In this document: piece by piece, positions 39,022 through 48,383 of the stretch
Numbering within the stretch: position 1 is the stretch's first letter
Layout of the letters: each line of letters starts with the position of its first letter
DNA from: CAWAHD01 sp963781785
Lineage (GTDB): Bacteria; Planctomycetota; Planctomycetia; Isosphaerales; Isosphaeraceae
Direction: 5' to 3'
Length of the DNA: 64,000 nt
Assembly (NCBI GenBank): GCA_963781785.1
Contig: CAWAHD010000003.1
Span: 806,001 to 870,000 of the forward strand
Notes under the pieces: generated by a model
Seen by the model: the letters and a program-made list of their open reading frames with translations, nothing else
Database searches by the model: none
What the model was told of the DNA's origin: nothing
Made by a program: the position numbers and the translations under genes

Positions 39022-41546
39022 ATGGTCAAGGTCGGCGCGATACTCAACGAGCGGTTCACCCTGGACAAAGAGCTCGGCCAGGGAGGCATGGGCACGGTCT
39101 ACGGCGCGACGGACCAGTTGCTCAGGCGGAAAGTGGCCATCAAGCTGCTGAAGGAGTCGCGCACCGCCGGGGACGCCGAGCAGATCCGGCTCGAGGCCCA
39201 GATTCTCGCGAGGCTGGTTCACGACGGGATCGTGCGACTGTACGACCTCGGTCAGTCGGAAGGGGCGTACTTCTTGGCTATGGAGGAGGTGAACGGCCCG
39301 AGCTTTGTCAATCGGTGGCGAGACCTGCTCCTGGCCGATCGCCTGCGGATCTGCGGACAGGTGGCCGAGGCGCTCGATTACGCGCATGCGCAGGGGGTGA
39401 TCCACCGCGACGTCAAGCCGGGCAATGTCTTGCTCACACCGAACGACGAGGCGAAGCTCTCGGACTTCGGTTTGTCGCTCCTCAGCGAGGACGCGGGGGA
39501 CCCCACCTGGACCATCCGGGGCACCCCTCGATACATGAGCCCGGAGCAGGCCCAGGGAAAACCGATCGACTATCGGACGGACCTGTATTCGCTGGGTGTG
39601 ATGCTCTACGAATGCGCGACTGGCGATGCTCCGTTCGTCGGCAACGCGCTGAGCATGATCGACCAGCATATCCACGCAGCTCTGACATCTCCCCGGTCGA
39701 GGAACCCCGAGATCTGGTCGACGCTGGAGAACCTGATCCTCTCGCTCCTGAGAAAGCGCCCTGCCAAACGGCTCGCTCCGGCCAACGTGGTGGCGCTCGC
39801 GGTCTTCGAGGAAGCCGAGCGCGCGCGTGCGCTTGAGCGAATCAACCCCGGACTCAGGCGCTCGGATGTGCTGAACCCGATCGGCCCGTCACCGTCGCGC
39901 GCAATGAGCACGTGCGTTCGGAGAGTCGAGCCGACCTCGGCGAACCGGATGGGGCAGGACGACTCGGGCCCCTTAGCGATGTCAGCGATGGAGCCATCCC
40001 TCTCGGCGCGTTCCGCACACGCGGACGCGAGCTGGCCTCCGCCATCTCCTCCCAACGACCACGCCACTTCGTCCGGGACCAATCGCGAGGCGGTTTCGGG
40101 GGCGTACGGCCACCCCGTCGCCCACGAGATGCTCACGACGATCTGCGCCACGCCAATCATGATCACGCCGGAGGAACGCTATCTCTGCGGTCACTACCTG
40201 GCGTACCTCCTGGGCGGCTCGCGGCGGCGGGGGATCTTCCTGCGACGACCGCTCGACGCGAGGAACGCGGACCGCGCGCGACTCCTACTGGCGATGACCT
40301 GGCTGTCGTGCGTCGAGCCGACTCAGGAAGCGATCGAGCGCGCAGGCACTCTGCTCGATGAGCGCCCCGAAGTGCGAGGCGGACTCAGCCCGACCGTCGT
40401 GATGAAGTTCCTCGCCGGCCGAGATACGTTCGGCAAGCGCAGGCGGTTTCGCGAGGTTCGCAGGCAGCTCAGGGACGCCAGTGCGTACGCGGGCCAAGCG
40501 ATGCTCGACGCCAAAGGCGTGCTCAATCCCGGCCTCATGCCTCGGACCCTCGACGACCTGGCGATCATCGCCCCGCACTGCGACACGCTGGACGCCCACC
40601 GTGTGTCGCTATGGAACCGCGTCGCTGAGGTCTGGCGCCAGGAGGGGGAGTTCCGCCGGTCGGTCCTCAACTACGCCACGCGTTCCGAAGACCTTGACGC
40701 GGTCAGCGCCGACCTCTGGCCCGAGGTCGTCTACCCTTTGATCGAGCATGCCCATTGGCAGCGCACGTTTCGACCCCGGCTCGAGGCAGTCTGGGACTAC
40801 GTGGTCGGCAAGCTGCTCAAAGTTCCGGTGGCAGGCGTCCGGCTCGACCGGATGATGATCATTGCCATCCCGCTGGACGTCGCTGAGCAGCTCGACGAGG
40901 ACCTCTCCACTTTTGTCAAGGAGCCCCACTTCGACGAAGACGAGGACGAGGACGAGACCAGCCCTCCCGAGCCCCAAAGCACTTCCGAGCGGCGCCCCTT
41001 CTGGGTGGGAAGCACGATCCCGCGAGATGATCCGCCGAGCGACGACGACGATCCTCGCGTCAGGCCGATGGTCCCTCTCTCCCCGGCCGAGCCTTTCCTG
41101 TTCACCCAGGATACGCTGCGCGAACTGTGGGAAGAGGCCATCGACACGCAAGACCATTCCGCACGGCTGCGAGCGCCACATCGGACCATCCCAGTCGGGC
41201 CGTACCAGCTCGCGGTCATTCCGACGGGGGGCGCCCGGTCAGCCGTTCGCGCGGGGTCGGCCATTCGGGCGGTATTGCAGGGCATGCAGCAGCGGGGAAA
41301 GGAGATCGAGCTCTTCACCCCTTCGGCCCTCGCGAGAAGCTCCGCCTCTCGGACCGTGATCGCCATCTGGCTCTACCAGGACGCAAGCATCGCGATCACG
41401 TACATCGACTTCCAACAAAAGGAGCGTTACATCCTCTGGCGCGCTTCGGCGCGCAGCAATTCAACTACGACAACCTCGAAGAGCTGAGAGTCGGGCTGTC
41501 CACCATGAGGCTGGAGATCCCCGACCGGATCGCCTCCGCGACCTAA
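39022..41546 (+). CDS. Ser/Thr protein kinase with large unknown C-terminal region, frameshift at the end
   Basis: Kinase domain about 11-270 with all canonical motifs: GQGGMGTVY, VAIKLL, HRDVKPGNVLL, SDFGLS, SPEQA. The remaining 550 residues are helical and then acidic (DEDEDEDE near 640) with no family I recognise and no TM helix. Near 41440 the frame changes: the open frame ends in SARSNSTTTTSKS, whereas the next frame continues FGAQQFNYDNLEELRVGLST to 41546, which fits better. It follows the surface-protein genes by 93 bases and may be cotranscribed. Confidence 0.8.
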
Positions 41547-41585
41547 CCGCTGCGTCACCCTGAAAAGGAGCGAAGGCAAGTGACC

Positions 41586-41711
41586 ATGAAGAGCGATCGA
41601 TCAGGTTGGCAGATTCCCAATGCCGGCGGTGTGCCGAAGTCACGAAGACGGCGACGGTGGGAGCGAGTAGGGAGGTGGAGGGAGGAGAAAGGACAGGCAT
41701 TGCAATGGTGA
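41586..41711 (+). CDS. Possible 41-residue basic peptide
   Basis: ATG 41586, MKSDRSGWQIPNAGG followed by an Arg-rich stretch. GGAG lies too far upstream for a strong site. Could be chance; nothing else is seen in 41547-41830. Confidence 0.2.
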   Translation: MKSDRSGWQIPNAGGVPKSRRRRRWERVGRWREEKGQALQW

Positions 41712-41830
41712 TGTCATCGCCGACCAGACGCACAGTCGTGAAAGCATCCTCGCCGAAATCTCACCACAGGTATCGTGATGAGGCGTGGTTCTCATGAACG
41801 CTTCGTTCGGGCGCGATTCATTCAGTGTTT

Positions 41831-43091
41831 TCACCCATGCTTCTCCTGCTTCTTCCTGGTCAGTTTTCGCTTCGCGGTCGTCTGCTGGTTCGTGCGGCGT
41901 TTGCGCGTTTCTTCGGAAGACGGTAGGTCCGCAACCGGTGCGCCGAGTTCCGCTTCGATCTGCTCGACCGTAGGTAATGCCGATCGAAGGCTTCGGGGCA
42001 AGGCACGGGTTAGTTCGTAGCTTGACACGCCGATGGGCTTGTCGATTCCGGAGAGGGCGTATTCGGCCAGCACACGATCCTTGCCTTGGCAGAGTATCAA
42101 GCCAATGGTCGGCTGGTCAGTCGAGTGACGGAGTTTGTCATTCACGACATTGCAATAGAAGTTGAGCTTGCCGGCATATTCCGGTTTGAAGGGGCCGGTC
42201 TTGAGGTCAATCACGACGAACGCCCTGAGTCGCAGGTGATAGAACAGCAAGTCGATGTAGAAGTCCGAGCCGTCGACGTCGACCCGGTATTGCCGGGCGA
42301 CAAAGGCAAAGCCTTGGCCCAGCTCGAGGCAGGAATTTCTCAAGATGACGGATGAGCCCGGTTTCGAGCTCGCGTTCGTGGAAGGGTTCTTCGAGCGTCA
42401 GGAAATCGAATACGTAGGGATCTTTTAGACTCTGGCGTACCAAGTCGGACTGGGGAGCGGGAAGGAGTTGGCCGAAGTTTGTAACCGCCTGTCCCTGCCG
42501 CCGGTGGGTATCCGATTTAACCATCAGCGAAAGGACGTTGCGGCTCCAGCCGTTGGCAAGTGTCTGCTCCATGTACCATCGGCGGATGGAGAGGTCGTCC
42601 ACCTTCTCCATAAGCAACGCGTGGTGGCCCCACGGGATCAACCAAAGGACCGATGCGTTGGTTGCGTCACTTTTTGCCACAGGCTGTGGCAGTTTCGCGG
42701 TATCCGGCAATTTTGCCACAGCCTGTGGCAAAAAGTCAGCGGGAGTCGAATATGACCTGTAAAACGCGATCATGCGACCAATATTTCGTTCTGAGAATCC
42801 CTTTTCCTCGGGCAGTTCGTTGCGAAGCTCTCGGGCCAATCGGGGAATAACGGCGGCTCCCCAGCCCTCGTGTTGCTGCCGGTCGTCGATCATTCGGCCA
42901 ATGTCCCAATAGAGACGAATGAGCTCCTCGTTGACCGAGAAGACCGCGCGCGTTTGCGCCTGCTGAATCCGCGCCTTGATCTCCTTCAGCAGGTGCGCGT
43001 AACCGGCTGGTGCGGGCGGGCGGGCCTTGCTCATGTGATCCTCATTGGTACCGGCCGGTAACGTAGTGGAAGGGCTGCATCTCTTCGCCAT
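41831..43091 (-). CDS. DUF1016 (YhcG-type) PD-(D/E)XK nuclease-like protein, frameshifted
   Basis: N-terminal DUF1016 helical domain (YWDIGRMIDDRQQ, IPRLARELR, WYMEQTLANGWSRNVL) followed by the PD-(D/E)XK-like domain (YIDLLFYHLRLRAFVVIDLK, then LNFYCNVVND). The frame breaks near 42325 after LIRHLEKFL; the other frame resumes LELGQGFAFVARQYRVDV. A Lys/Arg-rich tail ends it. An insertion between the helices encodes LPQAVAK and LPQPVAK from two copies of a TGCCACAG.CTGTGGCA palindrome. Members are linked to mobile and defence loci; the exact role is unsettled. ATG 43034 is an alternative start. Confidence 0.7.
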
Positions 43092-43190
43092 ACCCTCGTA
43101 TAGCAGGATCAGATGAGACGTCCAAGTGGATTTGGACGGCTCAACTGAATCCTCAGTGCGGTTTATCGACCGCTTCTGGAAATGGAAAGA

Positions 43191-43752
43191 CAGCCACGTG
43201 GGAGTTGGCGGGACCGGGGTTCAAAAACCCAACGCGGCTCAGCCGCAACCAAGCACGAAATCCCAACGCGGCTCAGCCGCAACCAAGCACGAAATCCCAA
43301 CGCGGCTCAGCCGCAACCAAGCACGAAATCCCAACGCGGCCGCGCCGCAACCAAGCACGAAATCCTAAATCTCAAATCCTAAAGAATGCACATCCGTGCA
43401 GAGAAGTTACGGAAGTAGACTGTAAGTCGGTACGCCCTGACGCAGCAGGATAGTGGTGTCTCGTTTACTGATCGGCGCGTAGACCGTTTGGACAAGAGGC
43501 CGCTTCTTTCGTGTGGTTGTCACGCCTCGCAGTCCCGGGCGTTGGCACGCCGGGCTATACGATGCCGCCCCGCGAGGGGGCTCGGCTAACGCCCGACGGC
43601 GATCAGTTCCCGGCTCTGACACGCCGGGCCCTACGATGCCGCCACGCAAGGCAGCTCGGATTAGTCGATCCTTATCCCAGCCAGACGGGCCATCGCCGTG
43701 TCCGACGTGATGAACCGGTCCAGGCACGTCAGCACCGCAGCCGTGTCCATGC
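43191..43752 (+). repeat. Composite island repeat R1
   Basis: Order: GACAGCCACGTGGGAGTTGG, four 34-bp tandem units, CCTAAATCTCAAATCCTAAA, GTTTACTGATCGGCGCGTAG, CACGCCTCGCAGTCCCGGGC, REP-like hairpin, second REP-like hairpin, then a fragment whose minus strand reads DTAAVLTCLDRFITSDTAM, like the tail of a TPR/GT9-type glycosyltransferase. Closest copy is R5. Confidence 0.7.
43228..43363 (+). repeat. 34-bp tandem array, four units
   Basis: Four exact-length units beginning CCCAACGCGGCTCAGCCGCA and ending ACCAAGCACGAAAT. Each has a GCGGCT.AGCCGC palindrome; the fourth unit changes both arms together (GCGGC...GCCGC kept). No spacers, so not CRISPR. Confidence 0.85.
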
Positions 43753-44111
43753 ATGGAAGGACGAAAGCGATGAGCGGGAATTATGCAGGGAAGGACAGCG
43801 CGCAATGATCGGCATGGCCGATTAGGCAACGACCGTGCTTCACTTGAGTTGCGGCCGGCGGTCGCTGCTGTCGGCTCGTTCACGCGGCAGACGCGATGTG
43901 TGTCCTTCGCTTTCGCTCATGCTTGATCCTGAAGCGTAACGTGATCGATCGGGGGCTTCACCTGGACGGAAGGAATGCTACCGCCAGGCCGGCTGAAGGC
44001 GAGCGAAACTCGAAGGATCTGCCGCCAACGAGCGGGCCGTGCTAGAATGACCCGAATGAACCTCATCGATGCCAATCACGCCATATTTCCCAAGTGCTGA
44101 GGAGAGTTCTC
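43753..44111. other. Gap between repeat R1 and the HicB-like gene
   Basis: Contains a copy of a block also at 19660 and 19895 (CACTTGAGTTGCGGCCGGCG, then TTCACGCGGC and GCGATGTGTGTCCTTCG). No gene seen. Confidence 0.45.
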
Positions 44112-44414
44112 ATGACGTGCACCGTGAGCGTCCCTCTGCAGATTGTTGCCGAGGTTCACGAAATCGAAGGTGGCGGCTACTGGGCGGAGGTGCCGCGCCT
44201 TCCTGGTTGCGTCGCCCAGGCCGAAACGATCGAGGCACTCAAGGAGAACATCGTCCAAGCGGTGGAGAATTGGCTGAACGGACTGCCTGTAAAGACCGAG
44301 GATGAAGCCAGACAACTCGCGGAGATCCAAGGAAGCGGCAAGCTCGTCGACGAATCGTTCCCGCATCCTTATCCGTATCTACCGCCTCGGTCATGGATCG
44401 ACGAGGATGAGTAG
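44112..44414 (+). CDS. HicB-like antitoxin
   Basis: About 100 residues from ATG 44112 (GAGGAGAG upstream). The HicB fold is clear: EVHEIEGGGYWAEVPRLPGC, VAQAETIEALKENIVQAVENW. The C terminus lacks the usual ribbon-helix-helix or HTH domain and is short and Pro/Asp-rich. It overlaps the next gene by eight bases. HicB normally neutralises the HicA RNase, but the partner here looks like MazF/PemK, so this is a mixed pair. Confidence 0.72.
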   Translation: MTCTVSVPLQIVAEVHEIEGGGYWAEVPRLPGCVAQAETIEALKENIVQAVENWLNGLPVKTEDEARQLAEIQGSGKLVDESFPHPYPYLPPRSWIDEDE

Positions 44415-44811
44415 CGGGGGAACGGCTTCGGCCCAATTCCCGATCCGGTTTGCCGACATTATCTTTGCGGAAGTTCTTGACCCGAACGGGCAGAACCCGA
44501 AGACGCGTCGAGTTGTGGTTCTCACGCCAGACACTGAGCTGGCGGCTGGATTCCCGATCGTGGTGGCTGGGGTGACCGGCACATTACCGAACCCGCTCAC
44601 GGCGGATTACGTGAAGTTGCCCTACAAGCATCCACCAGGGAGACACCCGAAGACAGGGTTGACCAAGGAAGCGGCCGTTCTCTGCACCTGGATCGTCTCG
44701 ATTACCGCGAACGACGTCCGAGGGCGCTCCGGCTTCGTTCCACCTGCCCACATGGCGATCGTGAACGCCAAGACGGCAGCGAGGGCCAGGGTGATCGGTG
44801 GATGGCCCTGA
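44407..44811 (+). CDS. MazF/PemK-like toxin
   Basis: 134 residues. The SH3-like barrel pattern of PemK/MazF is visible: FADIIFAEVLDPNGQNPKTR, VVVLTPD, then GLTKEAAVLCTWIVSI, matching the family's 'GDIV..DP..G.Q...RP.VVLS' and 'GL...SVV....V..I' blocks. MazF proteins are sequence-specific endoribonucleases. The start codon lies within the last codons of the HicB-like gene, so translation is coupled. Catalytic residues cannot be confirmed by eye. Confidence 0.6.
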   Translation: MSSGGTASAQFPIRFADIIFAEVLDPNGQNPKTRRVVVLTPDTELAAGFPIVVAGVTGTLPNPLTADYVKLPYKHPPGRHPKTGLTKEAAVLCTWIVSITANDVRGRSGFVPPAHMAIVNAKTAARARVIGGWP

Positions 44812-44814
44812 GTG

Positions 44815-45488
44815 ACCGGGCTGGACACGCACGGCGTTGCTCGGCCCCTTGTTGTCGATCGATGCTACGTGAGATCAGCTTCCCTTGATGCTGTCGGTCG
44901 GAGCAAGTGAACAAAGGCAAAAAATAGAAAGAATAGAAACACAGCCAGGTGGGAGTTGGCGGGTCGGGGGTTCAAAAACCCAACGCGGCTAAGCCGCAAC
45001 CAAGCACGAAACCCTAAATCTCAAATCCGAAAAGATGCACACACGGCGCAGAGACGTTATAGAGGTCGACTCTAACTACGTACCCCCTGACGCCACAGGA
45101 TAGTGGTGTCTCGTTTACTGATCAGCGCGTAGACCATTTGGCCAAGAGGCCACCTCTGTCGTGTGCTGATCACGCCTCGCAGTCCCGGTGTTGGCACGCC
45201 GGGCGATACGATCCCGGCCGGCGAGGGGGCTCGGGTAACGCCCGACGGCGATCAGTTCCCGGCGTTGCCACGCCGGGTTTTACGATGCCGCCACGCAAGG
45301 CGGCTCGGATTAATTGCAGCGCAGGGGGCCAGGGTCCTTTCCGCGATTCCTCGAAAACTCGCAGTACCGCTCAGCTTCGTGAGCGTCAAACGGCTGTACT
45401 CCGATGACGGTATCGCACGACCCGGATACAATGGCTCGTGAACCACTCTCGGCATTGGTGCGCGATCTGGATACGCGTCGGGTTGGTC
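44815..45488. other. Gap mostly filled by repeat R2
   Basis: No gene. R2 (44940-45312) occupies most of it; the rest is unremarkable sequence leading to the ParE-like gene. Confidence 0.45.
44940..45312 (+). repeat. Composite island repeat R2
   Basis: Opens ACAGCCAGGTGGGAGTTGGC 129 bases after the MazF-like stop. One 34-bp unit (44979-45012), then the CTAAATCTCAAATCC block, GTTTACTGATCAGCGCGTAG, and two REP-like hairpins (45183, 45257). Diverges after CGCAAGGCGGCTCGGATTA, so it lacks the glycosyltransferase scrap. Confidence 0.7.
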
Positions 45489-45788
45489 ATGGCTTTCTCG
45501 ATCGTCTACTCCCCGGAAGCAGTTGACCACTTGGCGGCGCTCCCGAAGGCTTCCCAAAAGCTGGTCTTGGATGAAGTCGAGAGGCAACTCGCGCACGACC
45601 CGGCGCTAGAGTCGCGGAAACGAAAGGTGCTGCGTCCCAATCCCATCGCGCCGTGGGAGCTTCGATTGGGCGATCTCCGCGTCTTCTACGCGGTCGAGCT
45701 AAAGCCAAAACATCGAGTCGCCGTAGCAGCCATCGGTCTCAAACGGCATAATGAGTTGTGGATCGGAAAAGAGAGGATCGACCTATGA
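45489..45788 (+). CDS. ParE/RelE-family toxin
   Basis: 99 residues, ATG 45489. Family features: SIVYSPEAVDHLAALPKASQ at the start, WELRLGDLRVFYAVE in the middle and VAAIGLKRHNELWIG near the end. RelE-fold proteins inhibit translation or gyrase. Stop overlaps the antitoxin start by four bases (ATGA), so toxin-first and coupled. Confidence 0.82.
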   Translation: MAFSIVYSPEAVDHLAALPKASQKLVLDEVERQLAHDPALESRKRKVLRPNPIAPWELRLGDLRVFYAVELKPKHRVAVAAIGLKRHNELWIGKERIDL

Positions 45789-46096
45789 AAGCTATTGAAA
45801 TCTCTGAGGTTTCCGCCTTGGCCCCGCACGTGAAGCCGGGTTGTTCTGAGCCGGTGCTGCTTACTGATCATGGACGCGTGGTTGCGACGATCGTCCCCGC
45901 AGACGAGGACGATGCGCAAAGCATGCTCCTGAGTATCAATCCCACGTTTGGCGCGATCTTGGAGCGGTCGCGACGCAGGTTGGAGTCGGAGGGGGGACTC
46001 TCCAGTGAGGAGGTACGACAGCGATTGGGAATCCCATCGGAATCGCCAGGAACGACTGGACGTCCCAAGCGTCGGCCGAAACGGGCGCGCGGCTAA
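45785..46096 (+). CDS. Phd/YefM-type antitoxin
   Basis: 103 residues from ATG 45785. The N-terminal Phd fold is recognisable (MKAIEISEVSALAPHV, PVLLTDHGRVVATIVP), followed by a helical toxin-binding tail ending in a basic KRRPKRARG. Expected to bind the ParE-like toxin and autorepress. R3 starts 35 bases after its stop. Confidence 0.82.
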   Translation: MKAIEISEVSALAPHVKPGCSEPVLLTDHGRVVATIVPADEDDAQSMLLSINPTFGAILERSRRRLESEGGLSSEEVRQRLGIPSESPGTTGRPKRRPKRARG

Positions 46097-46130
46097 TCGG
46101 CGGGCTGAAGGCCGACTCGCAATCGCAAGA

Positions 46131-46690
46131 CAGCCAGGTGGGAGTTGGCGGGACGGGGGTTCAAAAACCCAACGCGGCTAAGCCGCAACCAAGCACGAAA
46201 TCCCAGTGCGGCTAAGCCGCAACCAAGCACGAAATCCCAGTGCGGCTGAGCCGCAACCAAGCACGAAATCCCAACGCGGCTCAGCCGCAACCAAGCACGA
46301 AATCCTAAATCTCAAATCCGAAAGGATGCACGCACGGCGCAGAGATGTTACGGAGGTGGACTTGAAGTACGTAGCCCCTGACTCCACAGGATAGTGGTGT
46401 CTCGTTTACTGATCGGCGCGTAGACCGTTCGGACAAGAGGCCACCTCTGTCGTGTGGTGATCACGTCTCGCACTCCCGGCGCTGCCACGCCGGGTTATAC
46501 GATGCCGCCCCGCAGGGGCTCGAGCCATGCCGAGATACGGCCGTTCCGCGAGGGAAAGGAAAGAACACGATCTCGGCCGAGCTGACGGCTATGCTCGTTC
46601 GGCTGGGCACCAGCGCCCTGGGCCGGCACGCTCGGCTGGGGAAGCTCAAGGGCGGCCGGCTGCTGGGCCGATTCTGCGCCGCGAGTCGTG
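46131..46690 (+). repeat. Composite island repeat R3
   Basis: Opens GACAGCCAGGTGGGAGTTGG, then four 34-bp units, the common middle, one REP-like hairpin (46474-46522), and a tail shared with R4 (CGAGATACGGCC, AACACGATCTCGGCCGAGCT, AAGCTCAAGGGCGGCCGG). The tail reads NTISAELTAMLVRLGTSA and KLKGGRLLGRF on the plus strand, resembling the end of a transposase. Confidence 0.68.
46168..46303 (+). repeat. 34-bp tandem array, four units
   Basis: Same unit as at 43228 with paired changes (CCCAGTGCGGCTAAGCCGCA, CCCAGTGCGGCTGAGCCGCA). Same number of units as R1, while R2 and R5 have one and R4 two. Confidence 0.85.
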
Positions 46691-46999
46691 AGCGGCTGCG
46701 CGCCAGGGCCGCCGGCTCGACTGTATGCCTCCGCCGGGTCCGGGGGGCGCATCGGCGAGGGCCACTCCACCTGTAAGAGGAGTCAAGGGCAAGCGCACCG
46801 GCACCGCTTGCTGCGGGGCCGGGCTCGCGTGCAGCGTCAGCACGTCCGCGATCGCGCGGCCGGCGTGCTGTTCGGCCAAGGCATAGTAACCCTCCGGGAG
46901 TAAACCACTGTTGAGGGCTTTCTGAAGTTCCGGAAGCCAGGCCACGTGAAAAGCGTGAAAGATACCGGCGTCGACACGGGCCCAATCGTGCAGAGGCAT
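46646..46999 (-). pseudogene. Truncated planctomycete protein gene (MPLHDW family)
   Basis: ATG 46999 gives MPLHDWARVDAGIFHAFHVA, then ALNSGLLPEGYYALAEQHAG and DVLTLHASP, an opening I know from large planctomycete families sometimes annotated as DUF4058-related. After about 75 residues the frame is lost and the tail runs into repeat R3, so the gene is interrupted. The function of the family is unknown to me. Confidence 0.45.
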
Positions 47000-47318
47000 C
47001 GTGAAATCTCCCGCCCGCCCCGACGGAATCTCTTGTACCACCGCAGCCGGGCAGGACCGAAGGCGTGTTTGCGAAGGTAGTCTCGGACTGGCAATTCGAC
47101 CGCGATTGGAAGCAACCGGCGCAGTGCGCGTCGGCCAAAGCTCGTGTCAATCCAGCACCGGCATACCGCTCCCGGCGCCCGGTTTGCGCAACCGGGGTAG
47201 GCGCCTTCAGTATACCGTAGAGGAGTTTTCCGCACACGTGTCGTCGTGCTCGGAATCAACGACCAAGGCGAAAACGGCCCTTACTGACCGCACGCACCAC
47301 AAGACTGCATCCACACCG

Positions 47319-47446
47319 GCGCACCTCGATTTGAATCCTGTTGCTGCTGGCATCGTGGAGGTTCCGGAGGAGAGCCCACACAGTTCGGTGACCGCGCGAC
47401 TGCGCGTGCACCATCTGGCGAACCTCGGTGGATGCCCGGCGCGATA
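47319..47446 (+). pseudogene. Fragment of REP-associated tyrosine transposase
   Basis: Reads HLDLNPVAAGIVEVPEESPH then SSVTARL, matching the conserved 'Y.DLNPVRAG....PE...SS..AR' block in the middle of IS200-like REP-associated (RAYT) transposases, then jumps to RVHHLANLGGCPAR and a stop. Only this short piece remains. Its presence beside REP-like hairpins suggests how those hairpins once spread. Confidence 0.45.
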
Positions 47447-47700
47447 GCTCCAGAGGGAATTCTCATCGTTTTGCTTGCCTTCCCGGGGCGAACTCGACGT
47501 CGCGACGCGATGCGTCGCGTTCGGTGATCGGGTATCGATGTCGCACGTAGCTGGCCGATGACGGGCGTGCACGGTGGGATTGACGGCGGAGGGCCAGGTG
47601 AGCGGCTCTTGACTGCACCGGCGTGTTGCGCTTGCCTGCGGCTGGTACCGTTCAGGCGTCGGTGCTACCACGCCAGCGCGATGCGTGTCCTTGCACTTCA
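47395..47700 (+). repeat. 300-bp repeat, copy 1
   Basis: From GCGCGTGCACCATCTGGCGA through GGTGGATGCCCGGCGC to CCAGCGCGATGCGTGTCCTT, repeated at 49600-49910. The last 80 bases also match 21223-21300, tying this island to the 18-22 kb repeat region. Confidence 0.6.
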
Positions 47701-47711
47701 CATGGAGCCTG

Positions 47712-48275
47712 ATGGCAGCAGACCCACGTCATGACTACAATCAGATGCAAGGGCTGGCAGTCGACGATTTGTACGGGAGAGCGCTCGTGGATTCACTCAA
47801 GGATTATATCGCATCGCAGGCTCAAAAGCTCCGAATCGAAGAGTCTCAGGCGGGCCACAGGCGCGATGAATGGGTCGGCGCCGTCGACCGCCTGAACGGG
47901 CGGATCAAAGCATGGCTGACGGATGCTGACCCTGAACATAAAATCCTGGCCGTGAGCGAAGTTCCGTGCCAGCTTCGGGAGGAGGGAATCGGTAGTTACG
48001 AGGCTCGTGGTCTCATCATCAGCGCGGGACGGCGGGAGCTCCGCGTGGAGCCGATCGCGCGAAACGTCGTGGGTCCACTCTCGTCGACCGGTGTCATTCA
48101 CGTGAGTCGAGCGTACGGACGGGTGGATCTGACGGACGGCTTGGAAAAATTCATGATCTTCAGGGTCGAAAAAGACCCTGAAGACCGGTGGAGCATTATT
48201 GAGCAGGACGGCTTCCGCATGAGGGACTTCGACCGAGGTGCATTCGAGGAGGCCTTCAAGGCCTTGCTCGAATGA
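47712..48275 (+). CDS. Conserved-looking protein of unknown function (187 aa)
   Basis: ATG 47712 (MAADPRHDYNQMQGLAVDDL). A soluble alpha/beta protein: an N-terminal helix (SLKDYIASQAQKLRIEESQ), then strands (GLIISAGRRELRVEPIARNV) and an acidic helical end (FDRGAFEEAFKALLE). No family recognised. Codon use and composition look coding throughout. It sits between repeats in the toxin-antitoxin island and may form a pair with the next gene, 108 bases downstream. Confidence 0.6.
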   Translation: MAADPRHDYNQMQGLAVDDLYGRALVDSLKDYIASQAQKLRIEESQAGHRRDEWVGAVDRLNGRIKAWLTDADPEHKILAVSEVPCQLREEGIGSYEARGLIISAGRRELRVEPIARNVVGPLSSTGVIHVSRAYGRVDLTDGLEKFMIFRVEKDPEDRWSIIEQDGFRMRDFDRGAFEEAFKALLE

Positions 48276-48383
48276 TCGATCTGGATGCCGCCTGGAGCTG
48301 GTACATACGGAAACCACTGACCGCAGGTAACTGTGGCGGCGGCCGTGCTGACCTACTGAAAAAGTCCCGTTCCGGGCGCCGCT

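Larger units (their letters stand above)
47000..47711. other. Gap with transposase scrap and shared repeat
   Basis: 47000-47250 is the upstream side of the broken MPLHDW gene. 47319-47446 is a transposase scrap. 47395-47700 recurs at 49600-49910. No intact gene. Confidence 0.45.

Noticed and set aside
43228..46303. 34-bp tandem arrays as possible CRISPR
   Set aside because: Units abut directly with no spacers, no cas genes are nearby, and the unit recurs as single copies inside a larger repeat.
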